The notes below the pieces were generated by a model. That model did not search any database. It had not been told where the DNA came from and saw only the letters and a program-made list of their open reading frames with translations. The translations under genes and the position numbers were made by a program. DNA of 64,000 nucleotides, taken from contig JACJYB010000004.1 of assembly GCA_020636355.1 (NCBI GenBank), positions 186,001 through 250,000 of the forward strand. The letters run 5' to 3'. Of the stretch, positions 55,192-64,000 are shown in pieces (the first letter of the stretch is position 1; the number at the start of each line of letters is the position of its first letter). Source of the DNA: Lewinellaceae bacterium. Its GTDB lineage: Bacteria > Bacteroidota > Bacteroidia > Chitinophagales > Saprospiraceae.

Positions 55192-58100
55192 CTAATTAAC
55201 CCTTTGCCTGGCCATCCCTTCCGCATCTTCACCAGCCGCAATAGGTTGTATCCAATAGGAATAGGAATAATTCTGGTACGGAATCCAGTATTTTTGCAAT
55301 GGTAATGCACCCCAACTATTGATACAGCCCAGGCCCATTTGCCGCAAATCTATATGAATGGTTGTGAAGGCCTCTGGCTTCAGCTCCGAACTGTGCGTTT
55401 GTGTCTTGTGCACACCTCCATCCAGATCACTAACCGTATAGGGCAATGCAGTACCATCGATTAATTCATCGCCATGGATCAATATGCCATTTCCTGCCCT
55501 ATCCGTTACGCTGAACCAGCGCATGTCCACATGGTTTCCAGTCTCCTGAGGCCGGATGTATGCATGCGGGACCTCCTTCACCGGCAATGAATACCGGCCC
55601 AGTATGGCAGCCCATTTGCGATCGGAATACGTTTCGAGTGGTCCTGGACCATACCAGGTAAATTGATCCATATTCTGAGGTGCTTTAAAGCTAACCCCTA
55701 TCCTGGGCATCATCGGGTAGGCACCTGCCAAGGCCGCAAAATCATTATCAACCTGCAAACTGCCATTACCATAAAGGTGGAATGTAGATACCCAGGTGGC
55801 ATCACCGCCCAGTAACTGGTAATGCACATATACCACAGCTTCGCCTGTACCAATGGTATAGGATATGGAGTCCAGCTTGGCTTCTTTGCCGGCATTTTTC
55901 CAAACCATTAATTTTTCGCTCAGATTGGCTCCATAATCGTTGTCTGTCGGGGCACGCCAAAATTCGAGGTTAGGTCCGGTTTGAAGAACATCCCTGCCAA
56001 GAACCTCATAGCGAACCATTTGTCCGCTAGCGCGATCCCAGGCTATGGTTACTTCCGGAGCCTGCAGGATGATTCGTTGTGCGTTAGATTGATCTTTTAC
56101 CATCGCCAGGGTTTCTTTCTTGACTGGTATCGTACTGGTCAGTGGACTGAGTGGCAATTGTTCCCAGGCCACGGTATGACCTTCCGGAAGAAGATCGGTA
56201 GCTTCTTTCAAGGCAGCTTCAATGGTCACCACGTATTCTGCGGTGGCATCTTTGCGTTCCGGCAGCGTAATGGGAAGTATTTTCCGCTGTCCCGGTTCTA
56301 TGGAGGGCATCTCCCAGGTCCCTGATTGAATCTTGTTACCATTCTCCAGGAGGGACCAGACCAGCTTTAAGTGATCCAGGCTACGGAATGCGTATTCATT
56401 ATAAATCTCGATAGCTGTTGCCTGGCTATTGGCCCAGGAAAACCATACGGGTTGGTATCCTTTCTTGGCTTCCCAGGCGTGGGGATTTGGGGTCCGGTCC
56501 GGCTGAACCAATCCATTGCACAAGAAGTTTCCGTCGCTGGGCGTGCCTTCTGGTCCATAGTCACCACCGTAGGCCCACATCGTCGACCCATCCGGCATGG
56601 TTTTTAAAAAGGCCTGATCTACCCAGTCCCAGATGAACCCACCCTGTGCTCGCGGATGACTCCGGAAATAATCCCAATATTCTTTGAACCCGCCCAGGCT
56701 GTTACCCATAGCATGCGCATATTCACAAAGAATAAGGGGACGATCCGGGTATTTATTCATCAGCCGGTCCATCTCTTCGGTCCATGGATACATGGGAACC
56801 ATGATGTCCGTATTCCATTCAACGCCTTCATGTTCACCCCAGCCGTATACGGTGCGCTCATACTGAACCGGTCGCTCTTTTTCATGAGCCTTAAGCCACT
56901 CGTAGCAGGCATAAAAATTCACTCCGTTGCCCGCTTCGTTTCCTAAAGACCAGATGATGACACTGGTGTTGTTTTTGTCCCGTTCGTACATCCGGCTAAC
57001 CCGGGCAAGGTGCGCCAGCTTAAACCTGGGATCATTGCCCAGGGTCCGGTCCAGGTCATAACCCATCCCATGGCTTTCAATATTGGCTTCGTCCACCAAA
57101 TAGATCCCATATTGATCACACAAGTCATACCAGCGCGGATCATTCGGATAATGACAGGTTCTTACTGCATTGATGTTCATGGACTTCATCAGTTGAATAT
57201 CGCGCAACATCGACTCTTCGGAGATTACGTGACCATAGATGGGATCATGTTCATGCCGGTTGACGCCCTTGACAAGGATGGCCCTGCCATTGACCAGTAA
57301 TTGACCGTTTTCTATCCGCACACTCCTGAATCCGATTCGTTTCGGAATCACTTGTAAAACATTTCCTTTTTTATCCTTGAGTACAATCCGGTAATGATAA
57401 AGCGTAGGTATTTCTGCGGACCATGGATTGACCTGGTTAAGATTGACCGTGACCTGTACTTCACCCTTCATTTGGTCCCGGCTAAGCTGGCCAGAGCCGG
57501 TAGCCTGACCGATTGATTTGCCGGATGCGTCCGAGAGGAGTACTTCTACCGAGTATGGAGATTTTTTCATTCCGGAAGCATCGACTACCTGAACGGTACA
57601 GGTAAAGGTGCCACTTCCGTTTTGTTCATGAAATTCGGCAGTAGAATGAAAGTCCTGAATGCGCATCAAAGGGGTCGTATATAAATAGACATCCCGTTCG
57701 ATTCCACTGATGCGCCAGAAGTCCTGGCACTCGAGGTATGAACCATCACTCCAGCGCATGACCTGGAGGGCGATGGTATTGGTACCGCTGTGGACAAATT
57801 TCGTAAGATCAAACTCCGCCTCCAATTTACTGTCCTGACTGTAACCCACCTGCTGTCCATTGACCCAGATGTAGAATGCAGATTTCACAGCACCCAGATG
57901 GATGAATACTTTCTGACCTTCCCAGTTTGGCGGTATATTGACCACTTTCCGGTAACATCCGGTAGGGTTATAGTCCTCAGGCACTTTAGGTGGGTTCGGA
58001 TTAGGAAATTCGTAGGGAATATTGGTATAAATCGGAATCCCATAGCCGAGCAGCTCCCAGTTTGCCGGGACGGCAATGTTATCCCATCCGGCATCGCGAT

Positions 58101-58386
58101 AAGTTTCCTGATAGAAACCCATCGGCACTTTCTGCGGATTATCGACAAAATGGAATTTCCAGTCACCGTTCAGATTAATGTAGTTGGTTGCCGTCCGTGC
58201 ATCCGCGTTGGCTTCCTGCTCGGAAGGGAATGGAAAAAACAGGGCGTGCATGGGCTCACGGTTGCGCTCGACAACATTGGGATTTTCCCAGTCCGGAATC
58301 GTTTGACCATAGGCATTCATGGCCAAAAAAAATGGGACTAATACAAGCATATTCCATCCACAGCGGGTGATTGCATGTGCTTTCAT
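55192..58386 (-). CDS. lacZ: Beta-galactosidase, glycoside hydrolase family 2 (LacZ type)
   Basis: The start is ATG 58386, followed by a signal peptide (residues 1-28, ending AYGQT); the frame is open to 58437. The protein is about 1064 residues with the GH2 order: sugar-binding domain (YRDAGWDNIAVPANWELLGY), immunoglobulin-like domains, the catalytic barrel with GVNRHEHDPIYGHVI, acid/base Glu in WSLGNEAGNGVNFYACYEWL and nucleophile in LILCEYAHAMGNSLGGFKEY, then the C-terminal beta-sandwich (FTWYGPGPLETYSDRK). It is exported, probably periplasmic. Galactose released could enter through galK at 28657-29844. Confidence 0.95.
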   Translation of the reverse strand: MKAHAITRCGWNMLVLVPFFLAMNAYGQTIPDWENPNVVERNREPMHALFFPFPSEQEANADARTATNYINLNGDWKFHFVDNPQKVPMGFYQETYRDAGWDNIAVPANWELLGYGIPIYTNIPYEFPNPNPPKVPEDYNPTGCYRKVVNIPPNWEGQKVFIHLGAVKSAFYIWVNGQQVGYSQDSKLEAEFDLTKFVHSGTNTIALQVMRWSDGSYLECQDFWRISGIERDVYLYTTPLMRIQDFHSTAEFHEQNGSGTFTCTVQVVDASGMKKSPYSVEVLLSDASGKSIGQATGSGQLSRDQMKGEVQVTVNLNQVNPWSAEIPTLYHYRIVLKDKKGNVLQVIPKRIGFRSVRIENGQLLVNGRAILVKGVNRHEHDPIYGHVISEESMLRDIQLMKSMNINAVRTCHYPNDPRWYDLCDQYGIYLVDEANIESHGMGYDLDRTLGNDPRFKLAHLARVSRMYERDKNNTSVIIWSLGNEAGNGVNFYACYEWLKAHEKERPVQYERTVYGWGEHEGVEWNTDIMVPMYPWTEEMDRLMNKYPDRPLILCEYAHAMGNSLGGFKEYWDYFRSHPRAQGGFIWDWVDQAFLKTMPDGSTMWAYGGDYGPEGTPSDGNFLCNGLVQPDRTPNPHAWEAKKGYQPVWFSWANSQATAIEIYNEYAFRSLDHLKLVWSLLENGNKIQSGTWEMPSIEPGQRKILPITLPERKDATAEYVVTIEAALKEATDLLPEGHTVAWEQLPLSPLTSTIPVKKETLAMVKDQSNAQRIILQAPEVTIAWDRASGQMVRYEVLGRDVLQTGPNLEFWRAPTDNDYGANLSEKLMVWKNAGKEAKLDSISYTIGTGEAVVYVHYQLLGGDATWVSTFHLYGNGSLQVDNDFAALAGAYPMMPRIGVSFKAPQNMDQFTWYGPGPLETYSDRKWAAILGRYSLPVKEVPHAYIRPQETGNHVDMRWFSVTDRAGNGILIHGDELIDGTALPYTVSDLDGGVHKTQTHSSELKPEAFTTIHIDLRQMGLGCINSWGALPLQKYWIPYQNYSYSYWIQPIAAGEDAEGMARQRVN

Positions 58387-58516
58387 CTTGATCAAAAATG
58401 TTAAGTTCAAAAGATACAAAAAGTGTATTAGGTACACCGATGAGATGGATCAGCTAGACTGAAAATTTCTATCGGATACCGGACAACCCGGCATAGCACC
58501 ATGTTCAATACGGGAA

Positions 58517-59227
58517 TTATCCGAAAAGCCACTGATAGGTGAGTACGCCCAGGGTGCCTCCGATGACCGGACCAACAACTGGAATCCAGGCATATCCCCA
58601 ATCCGATCCTCCTTTTCCTGGAATTGGTAACAACGCATGCGCTATGCGTGGACCCAGATCTCTGGCCGGATTAATGGCATAACCCGTAGTGCCGCCCAAT
58701 GAAAGCCCGATTGCAAGGACCAATCCCCCTACAATCAAGGGGTTGAGCCCGTCGGCAAACGTATTTGCACCGATAGCCATCAGCCCGAACATAAGTACAA
58801 ACGTTCCAATTAATTCACTCAGGAAATTAGCCGGCGTGTTGCGGATGGCCGGGGCTGTACAAAAAACACCAAGCTTTAACCCAGGATCTTCGGTCTCCTG
58901 CCAGTGAGGTAAATATTGAATGTAAACCAGGACAGCACCCAGGAAAGCCCCGATAAATTGGCCGGCAAGATAGACCGGTACATCGCTCCAGGGAAAGGTG
59001 CCTCCGGCTGCCAAGGCAATAGTCACTGCCGGATTGATGTGTGCGCCACTAATCTGCCCGGCAAGATAGACGCCAAAGGTTACTGCCATCGCCCAACCGA
59101 CGGTAATCACGATCCATCCACCGTCATATGCTTTCGAATGCTTAAGCAGGACGCCCGCCACCACACCATCGCCCAGTAAAATTAATAGTGCCGTACCCAT
59201 CATTTCGGCCAGAAAAGATTGTCCCAT
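58517..59227 (-). CDS. glpF: Aquaglyceroporin / glycerol uptake facilitator (MIP family)
   Basis: The 236-residue channel has six membrane helices and two NPA half-helices: SGAHINPAVTIALAAGG and GYAINPARDLGPRIAHAL. The Asp after the second NPA (NPARD) and the Gly-rich GGTTGYAINP mark it as a glycerol-conducting GlpF-type channel rather than a strict water channel. It is 60 bp downstream of glpD on the same strand, so the pair would import glycerol and oxidise its phosphate. No glycerol kinase is in the window. Confidence 0.93.
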   Translation of the reverse strand: MGQSFLAEMMGTALLILLGDGVVAGVLLKHSKAYDGGWIVITVGWAMAVTFGVYLAGQISGAHINPAVTIALAAGGTFPWSDVPVYLAGQFIGAFLGAVLVYIQYLPHWQETEDPGLKLGVFCTAPAIRNTPANFLSELIGTFVLMFGLMAIGANTFADGLNPLIVGGLVLAIGLSLGGTTGYAINPARDLGPRIAHALLPIPGKGGSDWGYAWIPVVGPVIGGTLGVLTYQWLFG

Positions 59228-59287
59228 ATCCGTGCTAATTGGTTTTCGTTTTCTGACTGAATATACAAAATCCTGACACGGACCAGC

Positions 59288-60937
59288 TTATTTTACTCGA
59301 ATCCCTGCCATCTCTCCTGCTTCCGCCAGATGCATCTGATAGTCATGGACGGCCACATCACCCTGTTCTTTCGTCCAACCCAGCAGTAGGCCTAACCAAT
59401 ATCCTATGGTGGGAGCAACCTGATAAGCAGCCCGCCAATCCTGGATTTCCAGCCGGGTTCGCTGGGCCAGGACGTCACGTATGGTAAGAGCCATCTCATA
59501 GTGTACGTGATAGATGATCTCAGCAATACGGTATGGAAAGTCCGGGTGCCAAACTTCCTGATGATCCGGATGCTCCTGGTAAATGCGAATGATCTCAGGA
59601 CTGTCCGTACCATAATGGTGCGACAGATGATGTGCCCAGTCTTTGGCAATGCCATAAATGCGAACCAGATCTTCATCGTAATTGGCGTGCCATCCGGTAG
59701 CGCCAACCAATGGATGACTGGAAGTAAGGCATGGTTCTTCCCGTTCTTCCAATTCCAGAATTCGGTCAACCGTATCGCTGGCCATCAAGCGATAGGTAGT
59801 CCATTTTCCTCCCAGCAGGCTAATCAGCCCGGATGTTTCGTCGTATTCGACCTCATGATCGCGAAGTAGCGACTTGGTTCCTTCCTTCTCCGAAGTTGTG
59901 ATGAGCGGGCGGATGCCTCCAAATCCCGCCTTGACTTGTTCCGGTCGGATGGGTACCTCCAAATATGGATTTAACGTTTGCAGCAAATACTCCACTTCTT
60001 CCTGTAACACAGCGGGCTCCTGATTAGGATCTGTCATTGGCGTATCGGTCGTGCCCAGTAAGGTGCGTCCGGCAAAAGGCAATGCGAATACCACCCGACC
60101 ATCCCTGGTCTCCGGGATCAGCAGTCCATCTTGACTGTTCAGGAGAGCAGCATCCAGCATAACATGGATCCCTTTACTGGGACGGATCCGTGCCTCCAAG
60201 GCGGGATTGGCCAGCTGTCGGATTGCATCCGAATAGGGTCCGGCACAATTGATGAAGTATCTGGCCTTGATGGTAAGTGCATGCGAATTCAATTCATCCC
60301 GCAGCGTAGCACCCTGTATTTGTCCTGATTCATCATGGTCAAAGTCAACCAAAGAGGCATGATTGATTACCGTGGCACCCGCTTTTACCGCGGTCAGTAC
60401 CAATGACAGTGCATAGCGTGCATCGTCCAGTTGACCATCGTAGTACATTACCGCGCTATGGACCCATCGGGCTAATCCGGGAATGTGCCTGATGGCTTGT
60501 TTGCGGGTCAACCAGCTGGAATGGGGCAAGGTGTCTTGTCCGGAGGCAAACCACCCATACATGCGAAGGCCAATGGTGTAATACAATCCGGCCAGCCATC
60601 GCCTTACCGGCGTGATTAATGCAATTGGCCGGGTCAGGTGCGGCGCCAATTGAAGCAAGGTATGCCGTTCATGCAGCCCGTGATAAACCTGCTTGAGTTG
60701 ACCAAAATCCAATTTTGTAAAGGCCTGTTCCAGATACCGGACACCTCCATGGATCAGTTTGGTGGACTTGGAGGAGGTAGCACCTCCAAAATCACCACGA
60801 TCGATAAGCAGTACGCGGAAGCCACGCAACGAAGCATCCAGCGCTACTCCTGCCCCACTCGCCCCAGCTCCAATAATGCATAGATCGTACTCAGTACGGG
60901 TTGCGACGTTAAGTTGTTCCTTGCGTTCCAGGTGCAT
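59288..60937 (-). CDS. glpD: Glycerol-3-phosphate dehydrogenase, FAD-dependent
   Basis: The 549-residue enzyme has the FAD-binding fold YDLCIIGAGASGAGVALDAS near the N-terminus, GGATSSKSTKLIHGGVRYLE (the GlpD signature), substrate-region strings FINCAGPYSDAIRQLANP and GRTLLGTTDTPMTDPNQE, and the C-terminal DAO_C domain after TTYRLMASDTVDRILELEE. It oxidises glycerol 3-phosphate to dihydroxyacetone phosphate at the membrane face and feeds the quinone pool. It is first in the glpD-glpF pair. Confidence 0.95.
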   Translation of the reverse strand: MHLERKEQLNVATRTEYDLCIIGAGASGAGVALDASLRGFRVLLIDRGDFGGATSSKSTKLIHGGVRYLEQAFTKLDFGQLKQVYHGLHERHTLLQLAPHLTRPIALITPVRRWLAGLYYTIGLRMYGWFASGQDTLPHSSWLTRKQAIRHIPGLARWVHSAVMYYDGQLDDARYALSLVLTAVKAGATVINHASLVDFDHDESGQIQGATLRDELNSHALTIKARYFINCAGPYSDAIRQLANPALEARIRPSKGIHVMLDAALLNSQDGLLIPETRDGRVVFALPFAGRTLLGTTDTPMTDPNQEPAVLQEEVEYLLQTLNPYLEVPIRPEQVKAGFGGIRPLITTSEKEGTKSLLRDHEVEYDETSGLISLLGGKWTTYRLMASDTVDRILELEEREEPCLTSSHPLVGATGWHANYDEDLVRIYGIAKDWAHHLSHHYGTDSPEIIRIYQEHPDHQEVWHPDFPYRIAEIIYHVHYEMALTIRDVLAQRTRLEIQDWRAAYQVAPTIGYWLGLLLGWTKEQGDVAVHDYQMHLAEAGEMAGIRVK

Positions 60938-61023
60938 ACAGAGCGGTCGAGTGTTCTGAAAAATAAATAAAAAGGACGGCTTTCTATTCTAAGTCCGGTT
61001 AAAATTCAAGGGCTGTTGGTCCG

Positions 61024-61434
61024 TTACGAATAAATGGTGGCTACCAGCCGGCGTGCACCTCCCCGATTCCGGAATTCACAAAGGTAAATTCCTTGCCAGG
61101 TGCCCAAATTTAGTCTTCCCTTGGTTATGGGTACGGTTATGCTTGTTCCTACCAGGCTGGCTTTAATGTGAGCTGGCATATCATCCGGTCCTTCCTGAGT
61201 ATGCGTGATCCCCGGTAAGTGTTCCGGTGCCAGCCGTTCAAAAAAAGTTACGAAATCCGAAAGCACGGACGGATCGGCATTTTCATTGATGGTCAGGCCC
61301 GCAGAAGTGTGTTGAATGAACAAATGCAGTAGCCCGTTCTCCGGCAGAATACCCAAATGGCCCATTACCTCCCGGGTAATCAGGTGAAAGCCACGTGGGT
61401 ATGGATTGAGTTGGAAAATTTTTTGGTTAATCAT
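61024..61434 (-). CDS. YjbQ family protein (UPF0047, secondary thiamine-phosphate synthase)
   Basis: The 136-residue protein has the complete family signature, with LHLFIQHTSAGLTINENADP (catalytic His and Asn region), HTQEGPDDMPAHIKASLVG and GRLNLGTWQGIYLCEFRNRG. It forms a trimer in solved relatives. A low thiamine-phosphate synthase activity has been described, but the true role is unclear. It is a single gene between glpD and the dNTPase, all on the same strand with over 80-bp gaps. Confidence 0.93.
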   Translation of the reverse strand: MINQKIFQLNPYPRGFHLITREVMGHLGILPENGLLHLFIQHTSAGLTINENADPSVLSDFVTFFERLAPEHLPGITHTQEGPDDMPAHIKASLVGTSITVPITKGRLNLGTWQGIYLCEFRNRGGARRLVATIYS

Positions 61435-61521
61435 ACACCGATATTATAAAATCCCAAAGTATCGGATGGTCGAAATATTGGATTAGCAGTGTTTCCGGGA
61501 TGCTTAAACCTGGCTTTTTTC

Positions 61522-62901
61522 TTAGGACAACCCAATGGAAATTCCGGTAATCTTCTTGTACAATTCCGTGGCATAGATATCGGTCATTCCACTTATATAG
61601 TCGATGGCCCAGAAAATCCTCTGATAGGGACTGGCATCTTTTCCGCCAAGCTTAAACTGTTCCGGGACCAGGCGCAAAATGTTTTTATCCAGACCATTGG
61701 GATCCTCCTTTAACACAGCAGGAACAAATAAGCGGAGCAATCCGGACAGGATATGGTAGCCGGCTATTTCCAGTTCCACCACACTTTGGTGTTTGTATAT
61801 GCGGGAAAACGAAACCTCATCAATGGCTTGTAATGATTGCTGAACCTCGCCCGGCAGCAAATCGATAAGCGGCTGTTCGAGCGTACCCGCAAGAAGGGAT
61901 TCTTCCTGGCGGATGTATTCTTCGGTACAGGCTAGCGTAAGGTAATTAATGGTCTTCGCCCTTAAATAAGCCATTTTTTCATTGATGTCACCAATCGAAG
62001 TCAGTCGGTCCCGGATGGCATCCAGCTTGTCGTAAGGGCTGTACTTTAACAAATCGAGCAGCCACTCCTGGATCTCCTCCGTACGCAGGATCTTAAGGCG
62101 GTGGGCGTCCTCAAAGTCAATAACCCGGTAACAAATATCGTCCGCTGCCTCCACCAAGAATACAAATGGGTGTCGCCGAAATGCCAATGGATTATCCTGT
62201 TCTTTCTGCATGCCGGTATGACTTGCGATGGCCCTGAATATGGGCTCTTCACTCTGAAAGAAGCCTATTTTTTTGCGATGCAATTTTTTCTTATTTCTCG
62301 CCTGAGAGGCACAGGGATATTTGGCAATGGAGGCCAGCGTGGTATAGGTCATCCGGAATCCTCCGGGCAGACGACCATTCAACTGCTGGGTAAGGATACG
62401 GATTGAGTTGGCATTCCCCTCAAAATGGATGAGATCAAACCATTCGGCCTGACTGAAAAAATCACTCAGCTGGCGGCCGTCAATGTTCATAGAGGCGTGT
62501 TCCCGAAAGAAAGAAGCGATCGCATCCTCACCTGAATGGCCAAACGCCGGGTTCCCGATGTCGTGGGCCAGGCATCCGGCTGATATGACATTCGCCAGGT
62601 CGTAAGCATAAAATTCCCTCAGATCATTGTTCCACTCCGGATGTTGGTCACACAGTTTTCGCCCTGCCATTTTGCCCAAAGACCGTCCTACACTTGCCAC
62701 CTCCAGGGAGTGCGTCAACCGGTTATGGACAAAAACACTTCCTGGTAAAGGAAATACCTGAGTTTTATTTTGCAGCCGTCGAAAAGGAGATGAAAAGATC
62801 AGCCGATCAAAGTCAACCTGAAAATCCGAACGGTTTTGATCCGGTGTTCCTGTACTGCCGGTGCGCACTCGGGAAATAAGCTGATGCCAGGTTGCGGTCA
62901 T
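61522..62901 (-). CDS. dgt: Deoxyguanosinetriphosphate triphosphohydrolase-like protein (dNTPase)
   Basis: The 459-residue HD-domain protein has H-x-x-x-HD-x-D ligands at RLTHSLEVASVGRSLG (His64) and GCLAHDIGNPAFGHSGEDAI (His113, Asp114), followed by the third region VEAADDICYRVIDFEDAHRL. RRLQNKTQVFPLPG near the start is typical of dGTPases. The family hydrolyses dNTPs to nucleosides and triphosphate and can limit phage replication, although this one sits in a housekeeping context. Its frame is intact. Confidence 0.92.
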   Translation of the reverse strand: MTATWHQLISRVRTGSTGTPDQNRSDFQVDFDRLIFSSPFRRLQNKTQVFPLPGSVFVHNRLTHSLEVASVGRSLGKMAGRKLCDQHPEWNNDLREFYAYDLANVISAGCLAHDIGNPAFGHSGEDAIASFFREHASMNIDGRQLSDFFSQAEWFDLIHFEGNANSIRILTQQLNGRLPGGFRMTYTTLASIAKYPCASQARNKKKLHRKKIGFFQSEEPIFRAIASHTGMQKEQDNPLAFRRHPFVFLVEAADDICYRVIDFEDAHRLKILRTEEIQEWLLDLLKYSPYDKLDAIRDRLTSIGDINEKMAYLRAKTINYLTLACTEEYIRQEESLLAGTLEQPLIDLLPGEVQQSLQAIDEVSFSRIYKHQSVVELEIAGYHILSGLLRLFVPAVLKEDPNGLDKNILRLVPEQFKLGGKDASPYQRIFWAIDYISGMTDIYATELYKKITGISIGLS

Positions 62902-63033
62902 TACCTTTTATTATTCGGGGCCAAATCTACCAATTATCTATCTAGAATAACGGCGGCTTCTGGCTTTGGTTAATGATTCGTTAATTTAATAGTATTACTA
63001 TCAGAAATTGAGCGCCTGTTAAACAAAACGATT

Positions 63034-64000
63034 ATGGCAGAGGTTTTCAATTGGACAAAATAAGCGGAATTGAAAAATCAACTCAGACCCTTGCAGCGCC
63101 TGGGCAAATTGTTGGCCCTGGATCGCAAAGACATTACGTACATCTATCTCTATGCAATTTTTTCAGGGTTGATCACATTATCTCTGCCCTTAGGGATTCA
63201 GGCCATTATTGGTATGATCGCCGGTGGTAGTTTTTCTTCTTCCCTGGTCATCCTGGTATTTTTGGTATCCATTGGGATTGCCTTTGCCGGAATACTTACC
63301 GTCATGCAACTTACGGTCACTGAGACATTGCAACAACGCATATTTACCCGTTCAGCCATCGAGTTTGCCTACCGGATTCCACGATTTCGCATCCATGCTT
63401 TAGGAGAAGAATATCCTCCTGAGCTGGTGAATCGATTTTTCGATACCCTGACTGTACAAAAAGGTTTGCCAAAGATCCTGATGGATTTTTCCTCGGCCTT
63501 ATTGCAGATAATTTTTGGATTGATTCTGATCTCTTTTTACCATCCGTTCTTTGTGTTCTTCAGCATCATCCTGCTTTCTTTTTTAGCAATAATCTTTTAT
63601 CTCACGGGCCCGCGTGGACTACAGACCAGCCTGAAGGAAAGCAAATACAAATATCAGGTCGTGCATTGGCTGGAGGAAATAGCACGGAATATGATGAGCT
63701 TCAAACTTTCGGGAGACCGGAATTTCGGTATAGCAAAAACCGATCAGCTGACTGTCAATTATCTTCAGGCCCGCAAATCCCATTTTCGCATATTACTGAC
63801 CCAGTATGGGGCTATTGTATTGTTTAAAGTTCTGGTAACCGGAGCTTTGCTGATCCTGGGATCCTTGTTGGTCCTTGATAACAAGATCAATATCGGACAG
63901 TTTGTCGCTGCGGAAATTGTGGTCATTCTGGTGATCAATTCGGTTGAAAAGTTAATCCTGAACATGGATGTCCTTTATGATGTTCTTACCGGTCTGGAAA
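63034..64000 (+). CDS. ABC transporter transmembrane subunit (HlyB/peptidase-like exporter), partial, with an early in-frame stop
   Basis: From 63064 to the window end 312 codons are open, with long hydrophobic helices (AIFSGLITLSLPLGIQAIIG, LVILVFLVSIGIAFAGILTV, LLQIIFGLILISFYHPFFVF) and strings ETLQQRIFTRSAIEFAYRIP and WLEEIARNMMSFKLSG. The helix pattern is that of an ABC exporter membrane domain; the ATPase would lie beyond the edge. The ATG at 63034 (MAEVFNWTK) is followed by TAA at 63061 in the same frame. Either translation begins at the TTG at 63070, or there is an error or a mutation there. Only part of the gene is visible. Confidence 0.75.

Noticed and set aside
61522..62901. dNTPase as an anti-phage dCTP deaminase/dGTPase system
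   Set aside because: It is a normal-length housekeeping-type Dgt in a chromosomal setting with no defence neighbours.

Overview
The window looks like a chromosomal segment of a Bacteroidota bacterium, most likely from the Saprospiria/Chitinophagia side of the phylum. The grounds are promoters of the TAnnTTTG type, few Shine-Dalgarno sites, and typical families (DUF5916 outer-membrane protein, HYC_CC_PP protein, CusB with a C-terminal DUF3347 domain, DUF1080 hydrolase, LuxR-type HTH of the 'LKLCALL' kind). No search could be run, so names rest on motifs read by eye.

Layout. (1) 1-3312: a broken lipoprotein start, an IS110/IS1111-like element with a long structured non-coding end, and rmuC. 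(2) 3499-15621: a 12.1-kb integrated element bounded by 19-bp direct repeats of the 3' end of a tRNA-Cys gene. It carries integrase, an unknown protein, an excisionase-like HTH, a compact family-A polymerase-like protein, an Abi_2/AbiF HEPN gene preceded by a hairpin RNA with its own promoter, and a type I restriction-modification operon (hsdR-hsdS-small gene-hsdM). The small gene resembles the N-terminal head domain of ScoMcrA-type endonucleases. Size and content suggest a defence-carrying phage satellite or small integrative element. (3) 15608-21046: tRNA-Cys with a decayed tandem copy, a lipoprotein, three tandem copies of the 3' end region of an inositol-dehydrogenase-like gene, and two small membrane proteins. 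(4) 21047-31510: DUF5916 protein, a repeat cluster, a xylulokinase-like FGGY kinase fused to a LuxR-type DNA-binding domain, G/T-rich 145-bp tandem repeats, transketolase, galactokinase and adenine deaminase. (5) 31639-36040: CNNM/CBS protein, cytochrome-like lipoprotein, broken FAD oxidoreductase, hemolysin III, UspA. (6) 36159-43810: a Cu/Ag efflux operon on the minus strand (HYC_CC_PP protein, CusA, CusC, CusB-DUF3347, HMA chaperone). (7) 43859-50134: a sugar-oxidation neighbourhood (GMC dehydrogenase plus gluconate-dehydrogenase subunit 3, sugar isomerase, DUF1080) that could work through 3-keto sugars. (8) 50145-64000: FeoAB, LMW phosphatase, hydroxyacyl-CoA dehydrogenase, RRM RNA-binding protein, LacZ-type beta-galactosidase, glpD-glpF, YjbQ, dNTPase and the start of an ABC transporter.

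At least ten genes are interrupted by small indels. Most of those I could resolve look like one-base losses in short homopolymers, so a large share are probably assembly errors rather than pseudogenes.
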